Assembly: GCA_013399015.1 (NCBI GenBank) | Contig: VWZX01006239.1 | Coordinates: 438,157 to 502,156 of the forward strand | Direction: 5' to 3' | Origin: Galbula dea | Lineage: Eukaryota; Chordata; Aves; Piciformes; Galbulidae | DNA: 64,000 nt | Part shown: positions 1-13,325 of the stretch, piece after piece | Layout of the letters: the number at the start of each line of letters is the position of its first letter | Position numbering within the stretch: the stretch's first letter is position 1 | Position numbers and translations under genes: made by a program | The notes under the pieces: model-generated | Told to the model about the DNA's origin: nothing | The model's database searches: none | The model's input: the letters and a program-made list of their open reading frames with translations, nothing else

Positions 1-908
1 TGATCAGTCTCTGTGCCCTAATTTTCCTGACAGGGCCACAAAATAAAAGCCCCCACAGTGTGAATTGAGCTATCCAAATAAACATAATTTCATTTTTCCA
101 AAGTGCCAGACCTTTGCAGGTGGCACTGAATTCATGCAGAGAGGACCTCTATAAATCAGGCTGCTTTTGTTTAGATTGCTAAATGAATACTGTCAGTTTT
201 GGGATTAAGAAATGAGTGCTCTATATTCTAAACTAAGACATTAATGGACTTGCCAACCTGATAGAACAAATGGCAGAAGTCTGGAGGCAACTAAGCTGCA
301 TGAAAAACTCTGATGTCAATGTGATTTACTTATTCCAAGTAATAATTGTAAATTTTCTGATTTGAATTTATCAGTGGTTGTGTTAAATCTGTGTTTCAAT
401 TTAAATTTAGTTTTTAATTCAATTTTAACTGAATTTGTGATCTAGATACTGACAGAATAGCTTATTTTTAAATACTTCAGTGAAAACAACACAAAATTCT
501 TAGTAAGACTGAAAATTTACTTTTTTCTGTACTAGTTGACTAAATAGTTTATAGTGCCATTTCAAGTTGCTATGTGTGTCTCCTTGAAGGACTACATTAC
601 TGTGCTATGCATGAACCATCTTTCACACCAGAAGACATTTCATTGTGAAGTAGTTTCTATCGTTACCAAGCAATAAAATAACTCTCTGCTCATTCAATGA
701 CTCTTTTCTTTTTGTACCACACTTGAAAAATCTTTTTTCAGGAAAGAGTTCACTACTTAAACCACTGCCTTGCTCTTCATGGTTTCTGTGCACTGATCTT
801 TTGGAAGATGACCTCTAGTTTCACTGTGGTTTGTTGGCTAGGACTTCAGAAACCTGGCAGAAACATGATCCTTTTAAGTTTACTGCCACATGAGGATGAT
901 AGAAGAGA
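1..908. other. Non-coding flank, no gene seen
   Basis: AT-rich unique-looking sequence. No open frame with coding character, no recognised repeat and no CpG-rich promoter was seen. It may be intron or 5' flank of the + strand gene whose first visible exon is at 6893. Confidence 0.5.
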
Positions 909-1408
909 ATGACTGTGGTTTCCCATGGAGCTGAAAGGCAAACAAGTGCCTTTAAAAAGTCCACCCTGTCAGTTGAACCAGTTCACAAGATGGATCACCA
1001 AGAGTATCACAGTCTGTTAAAGAAGATGTGCATGCCTGTTGTGAGAGGTCCTGAGAATAGACATGGCCTTGCCAGCCTTGAAGAGAAAAACAGTAACTCT
1101 TTCCTTAAATTCCATCCATTCACCCCTTCAACAGAACCAAATGATCTGAGATAGTGTGCCTTTAGTAGATCCAGCCTCAGGTTTTGTGAATCCAGGATCA
1201 GATGCTGACCTGCAGCCCAGTGATGGAAGAGTAATTGAATCCCTGATAGACTACAGTGCTGGAAATCCTCACCAGCAATTCCTCATCACAGGATGATGCC
1301 AGCCTGTCCACAGAAGATGAATGATGCTCCTGGAGGAAACCACCCAGGCCAGAACATGGAACTCAAGGGCTGTGTCAGTTGCTTCTATCAGGACTCAACT
1401 CAGAGGTA
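909..1408 (+). pseudogene. Possible decayed coding remnant (unidentified)
   Basis: An 81-codon frame from ATG 909 to TAG 1152 reads like protein (it contains HQEYHSLLKKM and FLKFHPFTPSTEPND). At the stop, coding-like sequence continues one frame over (SVPLVDPASGF, then DLQPSDGRVIESLIDYSAGNP) for about 47 codons to a TGA near 1294. A third frame then reads SSSQDDASLSTEDE before a TGA near 1323. Protein-like sequence that shifts frame twice without splice signals at the breaks is what a retrocopy or disabled gene would leave. I cannot name the parent gene. No poly-A tail or flanking target duplication was found, so retroposition is unproven. A chance run of open sequence is the alternative. Confidence 0.3.
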
Positions 1409-2141
1409 AAGCAGACTACTATTTTTATTCCTTAATCACCAAAGAAATAAACAAACAAATTAACAAATAAATAAAATTAGTTTCTGAACTCTATCCTCCA
1501 AGGCCCTGCAAGAAGAACCTTATAAAATATATTTGCCTTGGATATTTGAACTGAATGTAAGAGGTGTTTGCATGTGTGTATGTGTTTGCATGTGTTTCTA
1601 TGATTCACTGTCCCTACTGGAACAAAAAGAAACCTGTCAGCTTGTTCTAATGAGAATTCTAATGCTAAAAAAATTAATAATGAAAAAACTTTAAAGGTAA
1701 ATAATGTTTTTTAAAAATCTATTTATGCAAATTGTGAAGCTAAATATAAGAGTTCCAAGAAGCACCTGTTTTCATGAAAACCAAACTAACAACTCACTCC
1801 AGAGTTAGGAAATCCCCTGGATATTTCTGTATCTTTTAGTATTTCCTGACAAGTGGCAGTGCAGAGCATTTAAAGACCTATCACAGTGTCTAGTTTATCA
1901 GAGAACAGAAGTTCTTTTCAGACTGTCACCCCATGTTGGTCAAAGTAACTATTACCCTCTTATTTTGTGTCAATAAAGAAGGTGTAAAGTTGGGTCACAT
2001 TACTTTGTATTGATTACAGCATCAAAATGCAAATCCACTCTTCTTCATCTGAAGCAAAATTGAGTTGCTGGTTGCTATTCAGAATTTTCTAATGAAAGTT
2101 CTGGAAAGCAGAAATATACACCTAGGGCTTCTAAAGGCAGA
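1409..2141. other. Non-coding, nothing recognised
   Basis: AT-rich sequence with short A-rich and TG-rich runs near 1440-1480 and 1570-1600. No gene or identifiable repeat was seen. Confidence 0.5.
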
Positions 2142-2353
2142 TCATAGAATCACAGAATCATAGAATAGTCACAGCTGGAAGAGACCTTGAAGATCATCGA
2201 GTGCAGCCTTTGCCCTAGCCCTATCAACTCACTAAACCATTCCCTCCAGCACATCATCCACCTGCCTCTTAAACACCTCCAGGGATGGTGACTCAACCAC
2301 CTCCTTGGGTAGCCTGTTCCAATGACTGACAACCCTTTCAGTAAAGAAATTTA
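2142..2353 (-). mobile_element. CR1 LINE, 3' fragment
   Basis: The + strand begins with the reverse complement of the CR1 3' tail (tcatagaatcacagaatcat). It continues with the typical antisense 3'UTR and C-terminal sequence: a gagaccttgaagatcat block, a cctccagggatggtgactcaac block and a gcctgttccaatg block. About 210 bp remain, so it is strongly 5'-truncated and carries only the end of ORF2. It is divergent enough to be an older insertion. Confidence 0.9.
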
Positions 2354-5300
2354 GCAGTAAGTGATAGGGCTGAATTGTTATAAAGATTAAGCCAATTCCA
2401 ATGACTTTCATAGAGAAATGCTCATTACAGCTAGAACAAAGGTTTATGGGAACTCAGGCAACATGATTGTAGATGAGGAGAGAAATTTCTTACAATGTGG
2501 TAGGGAAATGTAAATAAGCTCCTTGTTCCTTTTTCTTCTGCAGAGACACCACTCTCACTTCACAGCTAACTATGCTTTATCTGTGTTATTTGGTTCCTTA
2601 TTTCTGTCTTCAAACTTTGCATTTTAAGTCACTTTAAGGTTACTGCAGTCATACAACAGAACGCAAGAAGAACTCAAGAAACCACAAGGAATAAAAAATA
2701 AGCTACATCCTTTTCCTTTTTTTTCTCTTTCTTATTTCATATAATTTTTACTCTTATTTCTCAGCTACTATGTTGTCCATTTACATATGAAATTAGACCT
2801 CAGACATCAATCAGAACTGATCAGCTGGTTTTTGTTTGTTTTGAGGTTTTTTTGGTTGGTTTCTATTTGTTTGGGGTTTTGTTTTGTTGGTTGGTTGGTT
2901 GGTTGGTTTGGTTTGGGTTTTATTTTGCAAGCCTCTGGAGAAGTGAAGGGGATGGGAGACTTGAGATAGACAATTCTATCTGACCATTAATTTTTCCAAT
3001 GCAGAGAAAAGCAGACAGAGACAAGCATTTCCTGGCAGATAGACACACACCTGAGAGGATCACAAACAAAATCTGAAACTGACTGTCATCAAGTCTGTAA
3101 CCCAGGTTACTGTCAAGAAAGTGGTCTGAAATGGAGAGTAGTTCCAGAAAGCAGATAGAAACTGTCTGGTGGCTTTGTGGTGATTTTTCATTGGGTAAAG
3201 TTCACTAATAGGGGCAAATAATGACTCTGAAGCTGTTGGAAAAAGTGAATCTTAGCTCAGGGACAAACCTTGGAACAGATATAGTCCAGCATAAATTTCT
3301 TCAGGAAAGCTGTGCAAATGTTCTCCTGTGATGCTGAGGTATTATCTACAAATACAGATTAAAATGTGGAGTTTTAAGCTACTATTTTTAATGAGATTGC
3401 ATAAATAAATTCCAGATTTCAGCTATATGATTCAGAGCCAAACTACCAACCCACAGACACATGATGTGATGAAAGTTGCTAATAATTGTAGAGATCAGCC
3501 CCAGGACAGCCCATGGCTAAGTTGTTAGGGAAGTTATGGTGAAAGAGAGATCAGTCAGGCATTTTGCAAGCAAATTCTACACTCATTTCTCCACTGTGTC
3601 TGGGATGAATGGGAAAAAATATCAACAAAAAAAATCCAAACCAACCATACAGAGACAGAAGCAGCCTTTGAGACAGATGAGCTGAGATATATGAAACATC
3701 TGCAGTATGCAGGAGGTTCTCTTTTGTGATAAGATGTAGTGTTATGGCTTTGGCAGTCAGCAGTGTTCCTTTGAACTTTTCAAGCAGTCTTTTGCATCTA
3801 CTGAGCAAAGCAAGATTATTGAACTTTGAAGCTCTGTGATAGCAAAGCAAAGGTGAGAAGCTGACCAAGAAAGTTGTTCCAAGCCTGGAGAATCAGAGCC
3901 TGTTGGAGAAGGGAGACAGCTGAAGAGCCATTCTTCATGTATTCTTGCTCAGTGTAGGGAAGGTGTTCAGTGCTACAAAGCAAGGTGTTTAGAAAGGTGA
4001 CAGAGCTTCCCTGTAGAATCCCCTTCTCTCTCTCATATGACAACAGAATTTTGTAACCTTTTCTCTGTGGTCTCAAGTTGCTTTGCAGTTTTCAGGAGGA
4101 CCTCAGAACTTGACCATGCAGGTATATTTATACATGGAAATGTAGTGATGAAGCCCTCATATCCAGTTTGTGATTACTCTGTTTTGTATGACTTAACACA
4201 GATGTGGATTGTAGAAGGAGCCAGAGTATTTGGTAAGTCTGATAAGGAGCAAAAGTGACTTCTTTTCCCTACTGGAAGCTGACATGTTTGTAGACACAGT
4301 TCTCTTCAAAAACTGGGAAGTGGGAAACACTATAAAGTTTACTTATAGACTTGATAGTAACTCTCTCTGTAAAAAATAAGCAGGCAATTCGTGCTGCTAC
4401 TAGAGTGGCCACAATTGGATTTGTCCAAAAGCCCAACTGGGCTAGGACTGTGGATAATTAACAAAGAAAGTTATCATCCTTCTTCCACATATTTTCCTGT
4501 CATGTGATGATTTGTTAACCAGGGCTTTATGACCAGGAAGTGGTGTGTTTGTAGTAGTAGTCATGGATTCATAGATTTGCTTTCATCAATATATCCTTTT
4601 GCTTTTTGAACCCATCACTTAACCTCCAGCCTCTATTTTCAGGTAATTTGTGAATGTGTTAAGCAACAAAGTCCTAAGACCAGATGGATTACCCCTGGGT
4701 CTCTCTACTAGTCATCTCCATCTACCTGAAAAATTGATCATTTACCACTTCCTACTTTCTCTGACCTTCTAATCAATAATTTATCCATGTGAAGATCTTA
4801 TCTTTATTCCACTGGTACTTTTAAGAGGGTCTGTTGAAGAATTTAATGCAGATTTATTGAAATAGTTGTGGTCTCATTGTACTAATTTCCTAATGGCCAT
4901 TGTGTAGGAAGAGTTCCTTTCTCAGTTCTTCCTCTCCTGAAGCAAGAAGCATATTCTCCAGAGTAATCATTACTTTAGAGAAGTAATCATCCAGGAGGAA
5001 TTCAGGATTAAGCAGCACATTGTGTGAGAGACATATCAAAGTTGGATTCCAGCCTCTCCCATGTTTCAAATGATGATAGAAAATGACTGTAGGCAATGCT
5101 GGTGCAGCCCCAGTTTGTGACATAAGCCCTTACTGAGACAAAATTTTTCTACCTGCCTTCAGAAAGAGAAAGAAGAAAGGTAGTCAGAGGCAACAATCTA
5201 AAGCAAAGAACAAAAAAAGTGCAGCTTGAAAAAACATCAAATTAACAATTCAAGGACACTCATAGATAACACGGGTAGCTCATAACTATTGTAGCATATA

Positions 5301-6892
5301 AACAAATGGCCTACAGCAGACTTAAGAATATTTGTGTTACTAAATAATTTTCCATAACACAATGAATTGTGTAATAGAGTTCTGTCTAATAAGCTAGTAG
5401 GTCATCTGGAAATAATTCATAAAAATTCAAAATATTCTCTGGAGGGCTGAGTGCTATTGAATAAAACAACTGTGATTTTGCTAAGGATTTGATTATTTAT
5501 CATCCCTACAGTATTTCACTCTGTGTGTTTTCCACTTACCCAGTAGCAGAGTGAAGCTTTGTCTGTTCAACAACTTTGTTCTTTCTCTGTTGCTACTTTT
5601 GTCATGCATGTCCTTCCAGTATAAACCAATAAGTTTTATACTCATTTATAACTAGTTTTCATGGGGTGATTTGTAGCTTTTTCTTTCAAAGGAGTAAAAG
5701 AGACAGAAGAATTAATTATGGGTTATATTTTCCATATGTAAAGAGAAGGAGAATAATTAACCAAAGAACTAAGCAAAAGAATATAGAAGAATTATTTGCA
5801 AACCTTTCATTTGGCATTGCAATCTCTTGCTGGGCCCACTGAAATCAGTACTCCTACTAAATGTGAAATATAAGGCATCAAAATGAGTGCACAGTTTGTG
5901 AAAACAGTGAGATACAGTGAAACTTGTGAGACTGCTGGTTTTGTGAAACTTCTGCATATTTCTTTATGGAGTGACATAAGAATCACACTTTTTTCTTAAA
6001 AAAAAAATATTCTGTCTTTCATGCTTTCTGGGAAACAGCTTAGAAATATATCTGCAGTTTCTGACTCAGAATCCAAAGCAGAAATTCCCTAAATTTGTTA
6101 TTTGTCATTGAATCCTGCTTTGTCAGATTAGGAGACTAGTTTAAGTAATAAACTGAAACTAACAGTATCATTAAACCTGTTATTAGGTAAAAGTGACAAA
6201 GTCAAGACAGAGTTCCTCAGTTGGAAAAGAACAGATAATATTGTTTTCAGTCATGTAGACTAAGCAAATCATTAGTGGCATTGAAACCTCCAAAAAGTTG
6301 ATCTAAATTAAAAAATATTGTTGCTTTTAGACTAGATGTTTTGATTGAAAGAAAAATGAGAAGTAAATTTCAGACATAAAACTTCATAGAAACATTCCCA
6401 TGTGTGTACAACTCACATATTTACAGACAGCATTTAAAGTTTACAGAAAGCTGACGCAATGAAGATGCAGCCACCATCTTTACTGCAAGCCTGTTACCTT
6501 TTTAAGAGCTTCTTTCCAAAAGAATTATTTTAGTTGTAGAGTGGTGCTGTTTGAAAGCACTTCAGAGTGCTTTTCAAAAGCAGCAACTTTAAAAGTTATA
6601 GTACACTGTTCAAAAAGCTCTTTTGAAAACCAGGTCATGTTATTTCAGTGTTTACCTATAGCATTAGGATACTAAGCTTAGTCTCTTTTACTGAAAGCTG
6701 TGCTTTTCTTTTAAACTTTATCAGAATGATTAGATCTGCAAGAACTAATTTTGCATTTTTCACAGTGGTTTTCAACTTCTAATCTTTGAACTGTTTTCTC
6801 CAAGGTGTTCCTAAAATTTATACAAATAACTAGGAAAAGTAACTATATATGTTGATAGCATTGCTTTCTGCCATGTGTTTGATTTCTCTTAG
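2354..6892. other. Non-coding flank or intron upstream of the first visible exon
   Basis: No supported exon. It holds a GT-rich simple-sequence stretch (2830-2930), pyrimidine tracts (about 2705-2740) and an exon-like open stretch ending in a GTAAGT donor at 4232. The phase of that stretch does not fit the exon at 6893. The missing 5' exons of the gene may be here or outside the window. Confidence 0.5.
2830..2930. repeat. GT-rich simple repeat with (GGTT)n core
   Basis: A strand-asymmetric run of T and G. The core at 2887-2907 is five uninterrupted TTGG units, with further GG pairs on both sides. The many GG doublets separated by TT could fold as a two-layer G-quadruplex on the + strand. Confidence 0.75.
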
Positions 6893-6951
6893 GAATCAAG
6901 TGATCCTTCTGCAAGGTGGAGAGAAGAAAAAGCAAGGGACTATTTCCATAG
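6893..6951 (+). CDS. Exon of a spliced gene, possible sperm/ciliary microtubule-associated protein (first visible exon)
   Basis: A 59-nt exon preceded by a pyrimidine-rich acceptor (gatttctcttag) and read in phase 0 as ESSDPSARWREEKARDYFH plus two bases. The two left-over bases (AG) join the first base (T) of the exon at 9918 to give Ser and keep the frame open, which is the main reason for accepting it. The donor is GTCAAA, weak at positions +3 to +6. No in-frame ATG exists, so the start codon lies in an upstream exon that I could not locate. The exon is charged and helix-prone (RWREEKARDYF). The four exons encode 131 residues to the stop. The family is not established: SPATA48/SPMIP7-like, a sperm axoneme microtubule inner protein, is a guess from the style of the downstream GYTG motif. 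Confidence 0.55.
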
Positions 6952-9917
6952 GTCAAATACTGAAAGTGAGACACCATTTATTTTGAAAACAGGTTTTGCT
7001 CATACTTCCTTCATTTTTTCATCTTTTTACTACTGTTCACCTTTAGGTAGCAGAACATATAAGACTACAAACCATTTTTCTGTCACTCAGAACTTCCAGT
7101 GTTCTAATAGTACCTAGCATAGGATTCATCTCATCAACTTTAGTTATCTAAAAGCTTGCATCCAGTCTATGCCTTTCATCACCACTTCCTCTATAGGCAG
7201 TGAAGAGAAACTGGAGTTTCCAAAAGGGCATTCTGAACATCTGCCTTCAACACCTGTCACAGGCATGATATGACTGGTGTCTAATCTCTATTCTATGTCT
7301 CGTCTCACTTAACTGATCATTCAAATTTAGACAAAATAAATCCCATCATCACCTTAAGCTTATTGGAAGATAAAGTACCTCTTTCAGTCAGGGAGTGAGA
7401 CATTTTATCTTCTATAAGCCTGTGAAACTGTGCCATAACTACTTGTTCCCCAACAAGCACCATATAATTCCAGGCTTATTATTTCCATTTAAGCTAGAAA
7501 TACAAAGCTTTGCTATTTTCTATATCCTTCTTTGCCACATAATTCCTTATTATCTAGCTATCAATGTCATTCACAGATAATTATATGGGACCTTTTTTCT
7601 CTTCTTTTTTATTGTTGATCTAGAGCTTATGAAGAGGTTTTTTGGGATAATATGTCACCTTCCAAACTCCAGCCTCCAAATCAACAGTGGAAGTGTTGGC
7701 TGATCCCATTTCCCAGTGTTTCACAAAAAGAAGGTGCAATCTTGAACCTGAAATAAGCCAAGACAGTGAGCAATTTCCAATTGGTTTTAGGTTTTGCTAA
7801 GGAGATGTAGCCTAAGTTATGTGTAGGTCATACACATAAATCCACAGCAATATTTTCAAATACAGACAGCCCAAGTGAGCATGTAGGGTCATCAACACTT
7901 TATTAATTGCCTTAAGTTATTTCATATTTTTTCCCTCCCCTGTAAACTGGTACAGAAGAATATATGCATGCACAGTACCAAAAGAGAGAACAAGTATATT
8001 AATGAAAAATTGGTTGATAGGAATCATGCTGTACCATAACAAATCTCACATTATTAGTTTGTGTGATTATTAAGTGTAATAATTATTATTTTACTAAACT
8101 GAAGTTCAGTCCTGCAATTAGTTCTGATTGCTTCATGAAAATCTATTAAGACAAATTAATGTTGCCTTACAAGAGGCATCTAATTATGATTTTAAGTTGT
8201 TGGTGGCTTCTGGGACAGATTTCAAACAAAATCTTTCACCTCTACACAGAGACCTGTAAGTTGGGGTTTTTTTGTGAATATCAGGGTCTTCTGAACTCTT
8301 CTTTTATGAAGTCTGCATGCAGTTAATTTCAGGAGATTAAATTCTGCAGCATCCTACAACTAGAAAAGTTAAGATGCTCAATCAATAGCTGTATGAAAAT
8401 GTACTTTAATATGCTTTTCCTGTGAGAGCCTTGAATATAAAGAGCAGAAATCTGTAAAGTGAGTGATTGTCATGACTTCATACATCTGATGTTTTCATCA
8501 AGACATGACATTTATGAAAACACCTCAGTAATAACACACATGTGCAAACTCAATGCTTTATCTAATCCAAACCAGTCACCTGTGCATTCACATCTTTTCC
8601 TTGCTCTGCATTTCACCTATTCTATTCTGTCTAAGAGTGGAGCATTGTAGATGAGCCTAGTAAAGGTTGACAGAAGGTTCAGAAGGGCTTGGATAAGCTC
8701 CAAGTAGAGATGGAAAAGGAGATGCTGGTCCAAGACTGGAAAACTAGAATTTGCCTCCTTTCCAAGCCGTGAGCCAGCAGGTTTGCTCTGGCAAACTCAA
8801 TGGACAGGTGTGCTACTGGGCATAGCCAGGCATACAATGGAAGAGACAGGTACCTCTACAAGGTGGAAGTGAGATAGAAAATGCTGTCATTATGGTTTCT
8901 TGAATGTTGCTCTTCCTAAGGAATGTGGACCTGCACAGCCAAAGCAGCTTGCAGAGACGGACTAGGAGAGAAATTCAGACCTAATGTTAAATTTTTTCCA
9001 TGTTCTCAAGTACTGAATGAGAGAAGTGTTACAAGTAGAAAAGCAGTTCATTTTAAAAGAAAAAATGTTAATACTATCCTAGAGAATTGACTGAAATCCC
9101 AGTACTGGAGGATGAAGATTAAAAGACAAGATTCTGCCTGCAGAACTGGGTCATTTAGCATATATGCCAACCTAATCATTTACCACGGTCTTTTACTAAA
9201 TTCAAATGAACATTGCATCATTCCAAGAGCAAAACTTTGACTTGTCACCACCTCTTCTGGGACCTCATAAATATTCTATCAGAATATTCTGTCTGGTGAA
9301 AAAAAGAAATGATTGATCTATTCTGTCTTTAACAGTGTAAGCTGAAGCTCTCAACCCTGTGATATCCCTTGGTATAGGTGAGTACAATGTCCCTAGTTTG
9401 TTTCTACCCTCTATGCTTTTGATCAAGCCCAAGCCCAAGGAATCTCACTCTTATTTTCTGAAGCAAGAGTTGTAGATAAACTGTGTTATGTAATCTTAAA
9501 GAGTTTTTTGGGGGCAAGAGAGGAGTCTCGTCTGCTTGCAGGTGACTTCAGCCTTTTACCTGTAAGGTAGAAAACAGGATCCATTATCTCTTCTTTGGAA
9601 GAATATCCCAGTCTTATCATGGGCATAGCCAAAAGGACAAGAGATGGCACATTTCTTTCTTACTGCCATTCTTCCCAATCCTCTTCTCCAGACATAGGTA
9701 CCAGAGCTGTCATTTGTTATATGCTGCAAGTTCAGCAGATGATTGTTTTCATCTTGGGACGTGCCAAGCACACAGGGCAGTTCATCTCTATGTTTTTCTT
9801 GTGGACCATTTTAATAAGTAACTAGAATTTTGGAGCATGCAGTGTATGGTTGAGCAGCCTCCACCAGCTGTCTTATGAATAATGTATGTATCTTTAATTT
9901 CCTTTCTATCCAAACAG
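6952..9917 (+). other. Intron (phase 2) between exons at 6893 and 9918
   Basis: AT-rich sequence of about 3 kb. No mobile element or RNA gene was recognised. It begins GTCAAA and ends in a pyrimidine tract (cctttctatccaaacag). Confidence 0.5.
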
Positions 9918-10022
9918 TGGCTGTGTTGATGCCGTAAATATTGAGGACATTGACAGTGCTGATGTAGACTTAATCCCACTTACCATGTGCAAACTTCAGT
10001 CTAGCTATGCAAGCACTACCCA
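9918..10022 (+). CDS. Exon of the same spliced gene
   Basis: A 105-nt exon (1 + 34 codons + 2) with acceptor ctttctatccaaacag and donor GTATGT, a good match to consensus. In the frame set by the preceding exon it reads GCVDAVNIEDIDSADVDLIP followed by LTMCKLQSSYASTT, with an acidic first half. The opposite strand has only a short chance frame. The last two bases (CA) join the first base of the exon at 21267 to give His. A stop is met in at least one other frame, and the used frame is the only one that connects at both ends. Confidence 0.7.
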
Positions 10023-13000
10023 GTATGTTTCTCTTATTAGCATGATTTTGATACTGCCTCTTGAGTTCTTGTTGCTTGGGAAAGGGGAAAAAAACAGTTA
10101 AAGATCTGGTTGTAGGCCAAAAGAATGAAAGAATTGGGGGGAATGCTCCTTATTCTTTTCAATGACTTGCATGAGGTCTATTACCACAGGAAGAGCAATG
10201 GGCTTTCAGATTTGAAGCTGAACTTGAAAAGTTGTTTTTAATAACTGAGTCAGTAGTAAATGGCTTACAGTGGTAACTGCCTACAGTGGTCAGTGTAGGT
10301 CTGTATAAATCTAAGGAAACATTCAGCCTAGATATATAATATTAGTCAAGGAAGCTGATAGAAAATGAGCAGAGAGATGTCTACTGAATTCATGGTATAA
10401 CAGCTGTTATCCATGTAGCTGTGTTAAGGTAAGCTTAAATGTAACCTGTTTTGACTAAGTATGAACATTAAGAACATTAAGGCCTAATTCTTTATTGTAT
10501 CACATTAGTGTGGGAAATTATGCTTCTAACTCCATGCATCACACTTTTCCACCAGAAATGTCGATTAGGGTTTTTTTTTTTCCATCCAGGAGTTGTTCTG
10601 TGACCCATGTGACCCTCCCACCCATCTAGTACAGTGTGGTCATAATGGACTGACAATAATTGACTGCTGGACCAAAAGTTACCCTTAGTGTGCCCATCCT
10701 GGAAAGTAAAAGCTGCCTTTGGTAACACCAGTGCCATATACTGTCTTGGTACAGGGATCATGACATGATCAGCAGGCTCTGACCAAGGATGGGACGGAAA
10801 CCAGAGTATATTCTCCCTATTTCTGTTAACCTTGCCAGTCTAATTCAACAACCAAGTTTTAAGAACTCAGCAGGTACCTTTCCATGTTTCTCAATTGAGA
10901 AAGGTTGTATGTGAAGCTAGTCTGCTAGATCATACCCCAAAACACCTGACTTGTGGTTCTTGTTGATGCTGAGACTACCTAACACAGGCATTCCTGTAAA
11001 TGCCCAGCAGCAGGAAATAGATTTGCATTACATTCGAGGTTCAACTGGGAAGAACATGGAAGAGGAGCTTCTGAGCTTTGTGTGCTTCAGAAATTTCTGC
11101 TGATGCCATTGTGAATAGAGTCCTTACTTCCATGAAATCTGTACTTTTTTTCAAACCATACCATACTTTCATACTTCAGTTCTTTAGTATTAATGAACAG
11201 GTCTGTTGGGTAGAAGTACATGTGCCATTGTTTGATGCATGACTTGAATATTGCCATGTTAAAAATGTGTGATTTTTAGCTTTAGTCACTAGATGGCCTC
11301 TGAGTTTGCAAAAGCTCCCTGGATGCCTTTAGGATCACTTTACTTTTAGCTAGATTATGAAGTTTTTCACTTTCAGTCTTTCCTAAAGTTGTTTTTAGTA
11401 GCTTAGAGCTGATATTAAGCATTTATTTCCAAACTTCTGAGAAAGTAAAATGGTAAAAGTAACAACTTAATAGTAAGAACTAAAAATGATAAACGAGGAA
11501 AGAGTCTGTTCTATTTACATAATCAGATCTTCTCTTTGCATAGACTTTTCCTTTCTGTCCTTTGCACAGTCTACATTGTGTGGGAATTACAGAAGGGATA
11601 CTTCACTGCGGGAAGAGGGCAGAAAGCTGTAAAATATTACCCTCTTTGTTCTGGAGAAAAGGCATAAAGCTGGGCTTTACTCCCATATAGCAGAGTATGT
11701 GCTAAACATTCCTAGCAGCCTTGGAAATATCTGGATTTTCTGAGCTCCAGCTTAGGTCTAATCATTTCTGTTTCTAACATCATTTTCAAGGAGAATGCAT
11801 ATCCTTTAGCAATGCATTACATTCCATCACACATGTATGAGGAACAGCATATAATTCTTTACACAGCCTCACTCACTATAGCAGTAGCTTCACAGGCAAA
11901 GTAAGGCACCAAGCATTGTAAGGTGGTCAAATTTAACCCATATTTTTGCAACCAAAACTATTAATAACAACTTTTTAATGTATATAATGGACTATTCTGA
12001 TTGCTTTATCTCACCTCCTGCACAAGTCATCTGATTTCTCACAGCCTTCATCTAACTTTTAACTTCCACTTGGATTAAAACACAAAATAGTATCAAGTGA
12101 TTATTGAGAACTGTGCTTTAAAGTTACAGCACACATAGCATACAACATAGTGCTGAACAGAGATTCTGAGTTTAGAGGGAAGTTAGGAGAGCTATTAATC
12201 CTTAGCTCTGCCATGTCATACTGCTGTTGCTGTAGAGCCTTGAAGAAGAGTGTGATGCAAACAGACATCCTAGCTGAAGCTGTTTGCAGCGTATGGTATC
12301 GTAATGGATATAGAAGTTTAAGCAACAAGTTGTGTTCCCTTCTCCAGCATTTTCCATGTCATTTTCCTGTTTTTAAATGAGTGAGGCTATGGGTTTCCTT
12401 GATTTCTGGCAACCAGGAGACCACAATCTGTAAGACATAAAAGATTGTGACGTCTCAAAGCTGTGAAGAACTCAATTCCACCTGAAAAATGCTATTATGT
12501 TTTTCACATTTATTCTCTGTCTATGACTGTCAGACATCAAGATTACTATGATTTGAAGCAGAAGAAAGAAATCAGAAGGAAGGCATCAAAATGATCCCTA
12601 TTTTTTTTTTCTCTTTGTGTATTTGACAGTACTTCTGGAAAGATATATAAGGGTATCAAGGCTGCTAGACTTTGACCAAAATTCTTAAGAAGTTAGATAT
12701 ATGTTTTGGATTTAGAATACTAAACATGCTTTTTAAATCTGTAAAATGTAAAAATCTCTTTGTAGATAGTCACTTTCACTCTTTCATGGACTAGCAGTCA
12801 CACTTGCCTCTAGCACTTAGGCAACAGCATTGGCACTCAGGCATTGCTGCAGAGTGAGACACTATTCTTGCCCAGACCAGGCAAGGAAGTGATTGCCATT
12901 CAAATTATTAGCAGAGCTGAAACTAGCTAAGAGTCATCTGTCATGTAATTTTACAGAGACAAACAGGAAGAGTGGTGAACCTGGGCATGTATTTTATGTT

Positions 13001-13204
13001 ACCCTTGTGCCCACCCTCTCTTCCTTTTGGCAGAACAGGAAACCATCTTCTGTTTTTCTTCTTTTTTCTTAAGGAATTAGAAAAAAGGTAAAAGTCATCA
13101 CTTATGCTGCAGTTGAGCCTAAAAGCCCCAGTGTAAGATCAGTGTTGTGAAAAGCTATTGTGCATCTAGCCAGCACCCTAGATAGTACTCTTGAAGTCTT
13201 TATC

Positions 13205-13325
13205 CTACAGTTTAGAAGTTTTAGAGATGAGAATCCAGGTGCAGTGTGGTTAAGTGGTTTGATAAATCCCCTTGGGAATCTATAACACAGTTAGGAATGA
13301 AACTTCATTTATTCTGAGCCCTAGT
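13205..13325 (+). repeat. MIR/CORE-SINE-like relic
   Basis: Contains ggttaagtggtttgataaat and cacagttaggaatgaaac in the order expected for the MIR core (ggttaagtgacttgcccaag, then the cacag...ggaatgaa block). Highly diverged. Assigned by eye, so boundaries are approximate. Confidence 0.35.

Noticed and set aside
4091..4231. Exon-like stretch with perfect GTAAGT donor
   Set aside because: Ends in phase 1, which cannot join the phase-0 exon at 6893, and its peptide has no visible relation to the gene.
10492..10761. 89-codon minus-strand frame with retroelement-like flavour
   Set aside because: No identifiable domain or flanking repeat. Insufficient evidence.
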